Below, one piece after another: positions 1 to 7,269 of a stretch of 47,636 bases of DNA (positions are counted from its first letter, which is position 1; each line of letters opens with the position of its first letter). The stretch lies in contig CAMXPV010000031.1 in NCBI GenBank assembly GCA_947245585.1, positions 1 through 47,636 on the forward strand. Direction: 5' to 3'. The position numbers and the translations under genes were made by a program. The DNA is from an uncultured Lachnospiraceae bacterium (GTDB lineage Bacteria > Bacillota > Clostridia > Lachnospirales > Lachnospiraceae). The notes below the pieces were generated by a model that worked only from the letters and a program-made list of their open reading frames with translations, was not told the DNA's origin and searched no databases.

Positions 1-1440
1 ACCGCCGTCCGTGGTCTTCCATCCCGCAAACTGCCAGTCCGGTTTTTCAGGGTCTGCAGGTTTGTCCGCCTTTTGACCGCTTGCAACGCTCTGCGGACTC
101 TGGGGTGTGTCCGCCCCATAGGCGGTTGTCCCATCATAAAAGGTAACGGTGTAATAAGTAGTTGGTATATCTTCCGTCCACTTGGCGTAAATCTTTGTGC
201 CTGTCGCTGTGATGGGTGTCGCCGCAAAGTTAAATGCATCATCCCCGTCCTTTGTCGTTACCCACTTGTCAAAGGTATGGTCTGGCTTTGTGGGATTAGT
301 GGCAGGCTCGGTCACACGCCCGACATCCTTTAAGATGATCTGGGGTTCCCATGCCGTACCGTCTCCATATGTATGTTCGTTACCGTCGTCGTCAACATAA
401 CAGAAGATAGCCGTGTAATAATTCACGGGATCGATAGAAGGAACATCTGCGTCTGCTACCGTCACGGTAACGCCTGTGTCCATGCCTTTTGTGGCAAAAT
501 CGCTAGCCGCTACTTCCGTAACATCGTAAACCGTATAGGTTCCTGTCTCCACCGCATCCAGATCGGTCACAAAAGTCGCACCGCTGTCTTTTGTCAGGGC
601 GAAGGTGCGGTTGTGGTCTGTCCATGGTTTTTCGTCTTTTTGGACAGTTATGGTTACTTTCTGGGTGGGCACGGTAGTTTTTGTCCACTTGGCATAAATC
701 TTCATTCCTGTCGCTGTGATGGGTGTCGCCGTGAAATTAAATTCGTCATCCCCATCCTTTACCGTTACCCATTTGTCAAAGGCATGGCCCTCTTTTGTGG
801 GTCTGGTGGCAGGCTCTGTCACGCGCCCGGCTGTCTTTAAGATAGGTTGAGGTTTCCATGCCGTTTCGTTTCCATATGTATGCTCGTTACCGTCATCGTC
901 AACATAACAGAAGGTAACGGTATAGTAATTCACGGGATCGGTAGAAGGAACATCTGCGTCTCCTACCGTCACGGTAACGCCTGTATTCATGCCCTTTGTC
1001 GCATATTCATCAGCAGCTAACCCTGTAACATCATAAATAGCATAGGGTTCCGCCGCCTTTTCCACCGCATTCAGATCGGTCACAAAGGTTGTGCCGTCCT
1101 TTGACAGAACGAAGGTGCGCTTGTGGTCTGGCCATGGGTTGTCGTCTTTTTGGACGGTTATGGTTACTTGGTGGGTAGCTGTTACTACCGGCGGCTCTTC
1201 GGACGGCTCTTTCAAAGACCAACCGTACCATTTACCATCATTTGGATTATCTGCCGGGTTATTGTCATTTTTCGCGGCCTCTTCAAAAACCGCCTTTGCA
1301 TTTCTATAAGGTTTTCCTATTAAATCTTTCCCCTTCTCATCAACAAAATGAATATATCTCTCATACCCATCATTTGGAAATGCGTCTGTCCCGACTTTTG
1401 GAAACTGATATTCTCCATTTGATAGTATGACAATGTACAT
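1..1440 (-). CDS. C-terminal part of BspA/InlB-repeat surface protein (partial, out of frame with its N-terminus)
   Basis: Open reading frame with no stop from about position 1480 down to the left edge, so the 3' end lies outside the window. An ATG at 1440 could start it, but no ribosome site is visible, and it is best read as the continuation of the gene at 1446-2354 after a frameshift. It begins with a linker (IVILSNGEYQFPKVGTDAF), then carries two long repeat units. Each unit has a beta-rich segment (VTITVQKD...TFVTDL) followed by an InlB B-repeat (Flg_new) segment with FDKW and KIYAKW motifs. A third B-repeat (YYTVTFYDG) is cut by the edge. In this family such repeats are stalk modules of cell-surface adhesins. 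A cell-wall anchor would be expected beyond the edge but cannot be seen. Confidence 0.75.
   Translation of the reverse strand, partial: MYIVILSNGEYQFPKVGTDAFPNDGYERYIHFVDEKGKDLIGKPYRNAKAVFEEAAKNDNNPADNPNDGKWYGWSLKEPSEEPPVVTATHQVTITVQKDDNPWPDHKRTFVLSKDGTTFVTDLNAVEKAAEPYAIYDVTGLAADEYATKGMNTGVTVTVGDADVPSTDPVNYYTVTFCYVDDDGNEHTYGNETAWKPQPILKTAGRVTEPATRPTKEGHAFDKWVTVKDGDDEFNFTATPITATGMKIYAKWTKTTVPTQKVTITVQKDEKPWTDHNRTFALTKDSGATFVTDLDAVETGTYTVYDVTEVAASDFATKGMDTGVTVTVADADVPSIDPVNYYTAIFCYVDDDGNEHTYGDGTAWEPQIILKDVGRVTEPATNPTKPDHTFDKWVTTKDGDDAFNFAATPITATGTKIYAKWTEDIPTTYYTVTFYDGTTAYGADTPQSPQSVASGQKADKPADPEKPDWQFAGWKTTDGG
158..1167 (-). repeat. Two tandem ~500-bp coding repeats (beta module plus InlB B-repeat)
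   Basis: Two direct copies with a period of about 500 bp, roughly 658-1167 and 158-657. They encode matching segments: VTITVQKDDNPWPDHKRTF against VTITVQKDEKPWTDHNRTF, and the shared stretch YVDDDGNEHTYG. The copies have diverged by scattered substitutions and small indels. Such repeats expand and contract by recombination in surface proteins. Confidence 0.8.
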
Positions 1441-1445
1441 GTCAT

Positions 1446-2354
1446 TCAAGCTGCCGTAATCTTTTCTGCAGTAAAATGCCCCTCCCCTATACTTGTCAGG
1501 TTGCCCGTGCTCTCTACACTGGATAAACTTCTACAACCAAAAAATGCCGACTCCCCTATGCTTGTCACGCTGTCTGGGATCTCTATACTGGTTAAAATAG
1601 TATGTTGTTCAAATGCACTCGTCCCTATACTTGTTACGCTATATTCATTTCCATCCAAATCTTTGATTTTGGACGGAATATTTATCTCTCTACCTAGCGG
1701 ATTGTTAAACTGCTGACATACTTCAACTTCCCTTGTATCTCCATCCTCCTTGGTTATCTTATATTTAAGCGTCTGTCCCTCATAAGTATATGTAAACGTA
1801 TCCCCAACCGCACGTGCCTCTACGCCCTCATCCGCCAGTGTCTCAATCCTCTCATCTTCCTCCAAGCCCTCTTCTCCCGCAGGTTTTACCCCCTCCCCTG
1901 CATTCTGGACACATTTTGTATAATCCGCCGCACACACGGGGCACTCCGTATTCACCGCATCTTCCACGCACTTTGTATCGCAGATGCACTTGTCCTGTTC
2001 ATCCCTGTCTCCCTGCTGATCTCCGGTATTTTCATTTTCCTCCGGATTCAGGTTGTCTGCGCCGCCGTTATTGTTTTCCGCATTGCCGCCCTGCGCATTG
2101 CCATTACGATTATTCTCTGTATTTCCGTTAGCTGCGCCACCCTGCACAAAGCCATTTTCACCATTCTCTGTACTGCCGCCGCCCGCTTCACTTCCGCTAT
2201 CTGAGGTATCTGTATCGGTCTTTTCAGAGGATATCTCCGTCTGCGGCACATCGCCTTCTTCCGCCAACACAAAAGCGTGGCTCTGTCCCGCCAGTAAAGC
2301 CACGGTCAGCGCCACCGCTATCCTTCTGTATACCCGGTTTCTTCTCTTAAGCAT
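1446..2354 (-). CDS. Secreted BspA-like leucine-rich-repeat protein, N-terminal part (frameshifted)
   Basis: 302 residues. A basic N-terminus and hydrophobic stretch (VALTVALLAGQSHAFVLA) form a signal peptide. A low-complexity Asn/Gly/Glu region (about 40-115) and a Cys-containing segment (CICDTKCVEDAVNTECPVC) follow. From about residue 225 there are LRR_5 repeats of BspA type (SVTSIGTSAFEQHTILTSIEIPDS, shown here in two parts: SVTSIGTSAFEQ and SIEIPDSVTSIGESAFFGC). The frame ends abnormally in SIGEGHFTAEKITAA. One extra base in the G-run at 1479-1487 would give SIGEGAFYCRK, the expected repeat continuation, and would join the frame at 1-1440. A strong ribosome site (GGGAGGGG) precedes the ATG, with a promoter at 2425-2454. 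The likely role is adhesion or host interaction, inferred from family. Confidence 0.85.
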   Translation of the reverse strand: MLKRRNRVYRRIAVALTVALLAGQSHAFVLAEEGDVPQTEISSEKTDTDTSDSGSEAGGGSTENGENGFVQGGAANGNTENNRNGNAQGGNAENNNGGADNLNPEENENTGDQQGDRDEQDKCICDTKCVEDAVNTECPVCAADYTKCVQNAGEGVKPAGEEGLEEDERIETLADEGVEARAVGDTFTYTYEGQTLKYKITKEDGDTREVEVCQQFNNPLGREINIPSKIKDLDGNEYSVTSIGTSAFEQHTILTSIEIPDSVTSIGESAFFGCRSLSSVESTGNLTSIGEGHFTAEKITAA

Positions 2355-2424
2355 TTCGCTTCCCCTCCCAAAATGATCTCTATTTCTATCCTTCCGTCAC
2401 ATTCTGTAAAAACTTTATCTTTTT

Positions 2425-2454
2425 ATTATACAGCAAATTACAACAATCTAGCAA
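2425..2454 (-). promoter_or_regulatory. SigA-type promoter of the surface-protein gene
   Basis: On the minus strand TTGCTA (2449-2454) and TATAAT (2425-2430) are 18 bp apart, about 70 bp upstream of the start at 2354. The -10 is perfect and the -35 matches 4 of 6. Confidence 0.65.
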
Positions 2455-2495
2455 TAAATTCCTACTATTTGTCTAAACCGTTATACTTTTGCTTT

Positions 2496-3086
2496 TCACT
2501 CCCCCGTCAGCCTCACAAACTTCTCATAATGCTCCGGCTTAAACATCTTCCTGTAGAGCGCATCCAGCGCCCCCACGGAAGCGTTCCCCCGCTTTTCCTT
2601 CCCCAAAGGCTTGTAGAGCACGCTGTAATCCACGCCGAACAAAACGGAGCGCAGCGCCGTCATCTCACAGCCGCAGGAACGGTAAAAAGAAATCCGCCTT
2701 TCCCTTGTCAGCCGCTGCTTTTCATTCTCCGCCGCCGAAACCCGCTCCGACTCGATATACAACCCGTCGATTTCCGGCCTCTCCTCCCCAAAATACCTCT
2801 CAAAAAGGGAAAAGGCCTGATGGCCGAGCCCGCCGCCCCGTCTGTCTTTCAAAATCGCGAAATAATCGAGGAGCGCGCACCTTGTCTCCCTGCAGAGAAT
2901 GAAGACCGCATAGCCGAGAAGCCCTTCCTCCCCGTAAAGTCCCAGAGAAAAGCCGTAGCCCGCCTCCATACTTCTCAGAATATGGCTCAAGGGCTTTAGC
3001 TCATCCGACGGAAAATCCTGTTCCATATAAGTGTGGTAGATTTCTGTGATTTCCTCTTTCGCCAAAACTTTTATGCTGTAAGACAT
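2496..3086 (-). CDS. GNAT-family N-acetyltransferase
   Basis: 196 residues from MSYSIKVL, chosen because AAGGGA lies just upstream; a longer start at 3107 has no ribosome site. The fold signature is visible: a beta4-like LLDYFAILKDRRGGGLGHQAF with the acetyl-CoA loop (RRGGGLGHQ, about residues 87-95), then LYIESERV and a C-terminal ISFYRSCGCE segment. GNAT enzymes move acetyl from acetyl-CoA to an amine; the substrate cannot be told. It stands alone, downstream of the DUF512 gene at 3123 and possibly cotranscribed with it. Confidence 0.75.
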   Translation of the reverse strand: MSYSIKVLAKEEITEIYHTYMEQDFPSDELKPLSHILRSMEAGYGFSLGLYGEEGLLGYAVFILCRETRCALLDYFAILKDRRGGGLGHQAFSLFERYFGEERPEIDGLYIESERVSAAENEKQRLTRERRISFYRSCGCEMTALRSVLFGVDYSVLYKPLGKEKRGNASVGALDALYRKMFKPEHYEKFVRLTGE

Positions 3087-3122
3087 CTGTTCCCTTCCGC
3101 CTCTCATTTAGTTTACATAATT

Positions 3123-4583
3123 TTATCTATCCCCATACCCCTTCACATACACAAAGCTTTCCCCGCCATTGTCCCTGCCCATCCGGTACGCCGGGTCAAG
3201 CACCGCGTCCACAAAATCCTGCCCGCCCGCCTCCACAGCTTTCACGGGCAGGCCCAGGGCACGCTCCACATCCTGCACGGTAATATCGTCCAGAAAGACC
3301 TGCTCCCCGCTCCGTAACATATTGGAGGGAATCAACAGGGTTTCCCCCAAATCCTCTCCGGCCTGCTGCCGCTCTCTCAGTTGGGCAATCAGATCCTGCC
3401 CCGTGACAAGCCCCGCCACGGTGATCGTCTCCCCGAAGAAATCGTTGCGGATGGCCTGCACATGAATCGTCAGTCCGGGACACAGCGCCTGCATCCTGTC
3501 CGCCGCCTCCCGAATCACCGAGAAAGCCAGCTTTCCCGTGGCCATCGTAAGCGAGCGTTTGACTCTCCCCAGTCTTTGTTGACTATTTCGGTCATCATCC
3601 ATCATCCGGAGCGCTTCCGCAAACTCCTCCCGAAAGAGCCGCATCATGCCCACGCCGTTCTCCAGTTGGATGTAGCCATCGTACCGCTCCTCCTCGGGAA
3701 AATCCCGTTCGGCCAACAGATAGAACTCGTCGCTAGCGTGGACGAAATGTAGACCGTACCGGTCAAAACAAGTCTTCTGATAGGACTCTATCATATCGAC
3801 GATCCGCTCCGCCTCCTCCTTGGTAAACAGCTCCAGCGGATAAAGCCCTTCCCGAAATTTGCTCAGTCCCGCGGGCACCACCGAGACACTGCGCATAAAG
3901 GGCAGATACTTCATCAAGTCCTCGATGCTGCGCCGCAGTTCCTCCCCGTCATTGACCCCCTTACAGCAGACGATCTGGCCGTTCATCTCCACATGCCCCT
4001 CGTAAAAACGGTCCAGATACCGCAGCTTTTCCCCCGCGAAGCGGTTGTGCAGCATCTCACAGCGCAGGGCGGGGTTGGTGGTCTGGACGGAAATATTGAT
4101 GGGCGCAAGCTGCATTTTGATAATGCGCTCCACGTCATGGTCACTCATATTGGTCAGGGTGATGTAATTGCCCTGCAAAAAAGAAAGCCGGGAATCGTCG
4201 TCCTTAAAGTACAAGGTTTCCCGCATCCCCGGCGGCATCTGGTCAATAAAGCAGAAAATACACTTGTTGGTGCAGGAACGGTAACCGCTCATCAGATCGC
4301 TGTCAAATTCCACGCCAAGCTCCTCGTCGTAGTCCTTGTCGATCTCCAAAAGCCACTCCTCGCCGTCCGCTTTGCGCACAAGCACTTCCACATACTCGTC
4401 CTTCATCAGATACCGGTAGTCGAACACATCCTCTATTTGATTGTCATTTACGGCAAGAATCTCATCCCCCGCCTCAATGCCCATTTCCTCCGCAATGGAA
4501 CCGAGAATCACCTTTCTCACCACATGTTCTGTCCCGCTCAAAACTTCTTTCCCCATTTCCTGTTTTTGGCGCGCCGGCCTCAC
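3123..4583 (-). CDS. DUF512 family protein (PDZ plus radical-SAM-like Cys cluster)
   Basis: 486 residues from a GTG. An N-terminal PDZ-like segment (GSIAEEMGIEAGDEILAVN, about 29-47) is followed by CTNKCIFCFIDQMPPGMR with a Cys-x3-Cys-x2-Cys pattern near residue 105. A DUF512 C-terminal domain follows, with TGKLAFSVI and FFGETITVAGLVTGQDL. The family is widespread in Clostridia and cyanobacteria and is thought to be an iron-sulfur oxidoreductase; no reaction is established. The GTG start overlaps, as GTGA, the stop reached when the upstream zinc-ribbon gene is read in its corrected frame. An ATG at 4556 is the alternative start. Confidence 0.85.
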   Translation of the reverse strand: MRPARQKQEMGKEVLSGTEHVVRKVILGSIAEEMGIEAGDEILAVNDNQIEDVFDYRYLMKDEYVEVLVRKADGEEWLLEIDKDYDEELGVEFDSDLMSGYRSCTNKCIFCFIDQMPPGMRETLYFKDDDSRLSFLQGNYITLTNMSDHDVERIIKMQLAPINISVQTTNPALRCEMLHNRFAGEKLRYLDRFYEGHVEMNGQIVCCKGVNDGEELRRSIEDLMKYLPFMRSVSVVPAGLSKFREGLYPLELFTKEEAERIVDMIESYQKTCFDRYGLHFVHASDEFYLLAERDFPEEERYDGYIQLENGVGMMRLFREEFAEALRMMDDDRNSQQRLGRVKRSLTMATGKLAFSVIREAADRMQALCPGLTIHVQAIRNDFFGETITVAGLVTGQDLIAQLRERQQAGEDLGETLLIPSNMLRSGEQVFLDDITVQDVERALGLPVKAVEAGGQDFVDAVLDPAYRMGRDNGGESFVYVKGYGDR

Positions 4584-4610
4584 CAGTCGGAATCCCAGTC
4601 ATCGTAACCG

Positions 4611-5111
4611 CTAGACGGTGAAACGCTCACGAAAGCCCATGCAAGCACAAAAAATCAGGACTACTACAATGCTTTGCATAATCAGGCCTTTTACGCCGTA
4701 TCGGAGCCATTTCAAAGAATTCTGCGGCTTCCCCGGCCTCATGTGGCTCCTCTGCACGTCCACCCGCTCTTTGATCTTTACATATAACTCGTTGACCGCA
4801 TAAGCCTCGTCGTTTCCCTCATAACGTATGGCCCGGGTGCCGTCCGCCTTATTTTTGTATACGACAAAATTGCCGGTAGCCTTATCCTGATAAATACCGA
4901 AGGCTTTCGCGCCCCGGTAATCCTCACCGATAAACACCCGCATATCCTGTAAGGGCAGATTGTGCGCCTGACACCATGCCCGCAGCTCCTCTATGGTTGC
5001 CGGCACGCCGTAGGCCGTCCTCTTTACCCGCTTATTTGCCGCCCCGCAATAAGGACACTTCTGTTCTGTCTCCGGAATCATCTGTCCGCAGTATTCGCAT
5101 GGTATTTTCAT
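4611..5111 (-). CDS. Zinc-ribbon membrane protein (apparent C-terminal frameshift)
   Basis: 166 residues as read. It starts with a four-Cys zinc ribbon (CEYCGQMIPETEQKCPYCG, residues 5-23), then a soluble domain of unknown function (ARAWCQ-type segment EELRAWCQAHNLPLQDMRVF, about 38-57; then FVVYKNKADGTRAIRY). It ends in one membrane segment (LIMQSIVVVLIFCACMGF). After the run of six T on the minus strand (plus 4649-4654) the reading looks wrong. With one T fewer the end becomes VLIFVLAWAFVSVSPSSGYD followed by DWDSDW and a stop at 4582-4580. Lachnospiraceae zinc-ribbon proteins commonly end in Asp/Trp/Ser-rich tails like this. Ribosome site AGAGGA; promoter at 5144-5173. Confidence 0.75.
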   Translation of the reverse strand: MKIPCEYCGQMIPETEQKCPYCGAANKRVKRTAYGVPATIEELRAWCQAHNLPLQDMRVFIGEDYRGAKAFGIYQDKATGNFVVYKNKADGTRAIRYEGNDEAYAVNELYVKIKERVDVQRSHMRPGKPQNSLKWLRYGVKGLIMQSIVVVLIFCACMGFRERFTV

Positions 5112-5143
5112 AAGTCCTCTTTCCCTGTTGTTCTTCTGTTCTC

Positions 5144-5173
5144 ATTATACAGGGAATCCATACAAAAATGCAA
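5144..5173 (-). promoter_or_regulatory. SigA-type promoter of the zinc-ribbon/DUF512 operon
   Basis: TTGCAT (5168-5173) and TATAAT (5144-5149) on the minus strand, 18 bp apart and about 33 bp upstream of the ATG at 5111. Confidence 0.7.
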
Positions 5174-5195
5174 TTCTTCATAGGAACTTTTGCAA

Positions 5196-5372
5196 TTACT
5201 CTTCGATCACCGAATACTGCATCATCTCATACAAAAGTTTCGTCCCCTCCGCAATTTCCGGGGGAAGCAGGGCGCGGGCCACGAGCTTCACGTCCTCATC
5301 CTCCCCGTCAATGCGCTTCAAATTCGCGTAATCTCCGTCAATGCTTTCTACCACATAGCGAAACGTATACAT
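5196..5372 (-). CDS. Small conserved hypothetical protein (DUF3006-like)
   Basis: 58 residues from MYTFRYVVES; GGGAGG lies 9 bases upstream, so this start is preferred over the one at 5402. The sequence alternates acidic and hydrophobic residues (SIDGDYANLKRIDGEDEDVK) and ends with ARALLPPEIAEGTKLLYE. This loosely resembles the small DUF3006 fold, but I am not certain of the family. It follows spoVAC by about 100 bp and may be cotranscribed with the spoVA genes. Confidence 0.6.
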   Translation of the reverse strand: MYTFRYVVESIDGDYANLKRIDGEDEDVKLVARALLPPEIAEGTKLLYEMMQYSVIEE

Positions 5373-5478
5373 ACCTGTCAACCTCCCACTGCTTTCAGAC
5401 ATCCGCCGACGCCGTCAAACTCCCCGGCCGCCGCCAAACGCCCTCTGGCAACAGTATACGCCAAACAGTCCAAAAAAG

Positions 5479-5973
5479 CTACATGATCCCCACCATCTTT
5501 CCGACCCAGTACAACAGCCCCAACACCCAACTGGTAAAAATACCGTACAGAATCACCGGCCCCGCAATGGTAAAAATCTTACACCCGATGCCGTAAACCT
5601 GTCCCTCCTTCTGATATTCGATGGCCGCCGAAGCCACGGAGTTTGCAAATCCGGTAATCGGCACGAGGGCACCCGCGCCGCCCCACTCCACACACTTGTT
5701 ATAAAAGCCGAACCCCGTGAAGGCCACGCTGAGAAGCACCAAAAGCATGGAGCACCATGCACCCGCCGTCTCCTTGTCAAGCCCCATCACGTTAGTGGCA
5801 TAATTTAAAATCCCCTGTCCGATCACGCAGATCAGTCCGCCTGTGACAAAGGCCTTCGCCATACGGGCAGACATGCTGTATTTGGGTGTTGTCTTTTCCA
5901 CATGCTGCTGATACGCCTTCTCCTTTTCCTCCTGTGACTGCGCCGTATTTTCTACCGCCTGTGTATTGCTCAT
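5479..5973 (-). CDS. spoVAC: Stage V sporulation protein AC
   Basis: 164 residues. A charged N-terminus (to about 36) is followed by several membrane segments (AFVTGGLICVIGQGILNYA, SMLLVLLSVAFTGFGFY, IFTIAGPVILYGIFTSWVLG). The conserved SpoVAC stretch GGAGALVPITGFANSVASAA is present. SpoVA proteins sit in the inner spore membrane and move Ca-dipicolinic acid into the forespore and out during germination; B. subtilis SpoVAC behaves as a mechanosensitive channel. It is last in spoVAA-AB-AC here. No spoVAD or spoVAE follows. Confidence 0.93.
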   Translation of the reverse strand: MSNTQAVENTAQSQEEKEKAYQQHVEKTTPKYSMSARMAKAFVTGGLICVIGQGILNYATNVMGLDKETAGAWCSMLLVLLSVAFTGFGFYNKCVEWGGAGALVPITGFANSVASAAIEYQKEGQVYGIGCKIFTIAGPVILYGIFTSWVLGLLYWVGKMVGIM

Positions 5974-5988
5974 CTGTCTTCCTCCTTT

Positions 5989-6471
5989 TTAAAATAAATG
6001 CTGCGTAAAATAGATCAGGCTCCCCGCCAGTTTTCCAAGCGCCACCGCCAAAATGGCCACGCCCAACCCGTGCCGGAACCCGATCCTTCTTGCAAAGACG
6101 GGAATGGTATTGAGCATTTCCGCAATGGCCAAAGCCAGACACCCCACAAAAATGCCCGCAAACAGGCCGAACACAATCTGAATCAGCGTTCCGGCAAGAT
6201 TCCACACACCCTCTGTCGCGCTTCCGAAAATCTCATGGAGCCTCACGTAATCCCCGATTTTGCCCCACTCGCTGTAGATGCTCAAAAAACTGCCCACGAG
6301 GGTGCCCCATATCACAGCCTCCTCCAACACAAACACTTTTTTTGCCACGTGCATCTTTCCCGCAAACCGGGGGATCAGTCCCACGGAAATCAAAACCGTA
6401 AACACGCCCGCCGACACAATCAGCCCGGCGCTCACCCCGATCACCGCCAAAAGAACCTGTCTAAGAAACAT
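5989..6471 (-). CDS. spoVAB: Stage V sporulation protein AB
   Basis: 160 residues from MFLRQVLL, picked because GGGAGGGG precedes it and because it overlaps the end of spoVAA by 11 bp, as expected for coupled genes; the start at 6504 has no ribosome site. It is nearly all membrane: VIGVSAGLIVSAGVFTVLIS, a conserved PRFAGKMHVAKKV loop (about 37-49), LIQIVFGLFAGIFVGCLALA and GLGVAILAVALGKLAGSLIY. SpoVAB is a membrane component of the dipicolinate transport system of spores. Confidence 0.9.
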   Translation of the reverse strand: MFLRQVLLAVIGVSAGLIVSAGVFTVLISVGLIPRFAGKMHVAKKVFVLEEAVIWGTLVGSFLSIYSEWGKIGDYVRLHEIFGSATEGVWNLAGTLIQIVFGLFAGIFVGCLALAIAEMLNTIPVFARRIGFRHGLGVAILAVALGKLAGSLIYFTQHLF

Positions 6472-7096
6472 CGATTGTCTTCCCCTCCCTGTCCGCCGTC
6501 GCAATCAGCGACTGGTTCACATCCTTCTCATAGATCCGCATTTCCACCTCAATGGGCGTGGGATCCTTGGTGATCCTTCTGCCGCCGATATGATTAAAAA
6601 AGACAATGATGCCGACCGCAAGCCCCACAGAGTAGGCCAATTCCAGAACACCGTACCCATCGCTTGGCGCGCCCATGACCATCTCATAGATTTTTGAAAA
6701 TACATTGCTGATGCCGATATCATTGTGAAAGGCCATGATCGTAAATCCGGTGCCGAAAAAACTGATCAGCGCCACAAAGGCCAGCTTACACCACTGCGCA
6801 AATCCCTTGTGCCTGTCCACGTCGATCCACTCCACCACCACGTCCGTCTCTCCCAGATTCTCCACGCTCGCGCCCGGACATGCTTTCTCGATCTCCTCAA
6901 TGACCCTGAGTATGCTGATGACCTGTCTTTTGCGCTCCCCCTCCTGAAACTTCCACAACCTGAGAGATTTTGCCTTTGCAAGGATATGGGAATCCGAGCA
7001 GGTCAGCGTGGCAATATCCTTAACGCACACCTCCGGCTCCTGCACCTCCACATTCTGTTCCGCTTTCAGATAAATTGTCGCGCTATTAGTTGACAT
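6461..7096 (-). CDS. spoVAA: Stage V sporulation protein AA
   Basis: 211 residues. The cytosolic N-terminal half (about 1-120: TIYLKAEQNVEV, DIATLTCSD, VVVEWIDVDR) matches the SpoVAA N-terminal domain. Two membrane segments follow (KLAFVALISFFGTGFTIMAF and LELAYSVGLAVGIIVFFNHI), then a short hydrophilic tail with RRITKDPTPIEVEMRIYE. It is first in spoVAA-spoVAB-spoVAC. AGGAGA precedes the ATG. In B. subtilis the operon is read by SigG in the forespore; I could not fix a convincing SigG promoter here. It is divergent from the GH42 gene. Confidence 0.9.
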   Translation of the reverse strand: MSTNSATIYLKAEQNVEVQEPEVCVKDIATLTCSDSHILAKAKSLRLWKFQEGERKRQVISILRVIEEIEKACPGASVENLGETDVVVEWIDVDRHKGFAQWCKLAFVALISFFGTGFTIMAFHNDIGISNVFSKIYEMVMGAPSDGYGVLELAYSVGLAVGIIVFFNHIGGRRITKDPTPIEVEMRIYEKDVNQSLIATADREGKTIDVS

Positions 7097-7190
7097 AACT
7101 TCTCCTGTTTTTCCATATTGCCGTCTCCCGGCAGCAAATTTATAGAGGATATTATAAGAAGTTTTTTTTATTTTATACGTTCCGTGTCTA

Positions 7191-7199
7191 TGTTATACT
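7191..7199 (+). promoter_or_regulatory. Extended -10 promoter of the GH42 gene
   Basis: TGTTATACT: a TGn motif directly before TATACT (7194-7199), about 70 bp upstream of the GH42 start. The -35 region is only a T-rich block, so the extended -10 carries the call. Confidence 0.5.
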
Positions 7200-7269
7200 T
7201 TCTGTATGTGATGACAATGAGCAGCGCGAAAGCGCGTGTTTGCAAGTTTTCTTTTTTGGGGAGGTAAAA

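Noticed and set aside
73..1430. Several plus-strand frames over the repeat region
   Set aside because: They are unlike any family, lack ribosome sites and run against the repeat-protein frame on the minus strand, which carries clear motifs.
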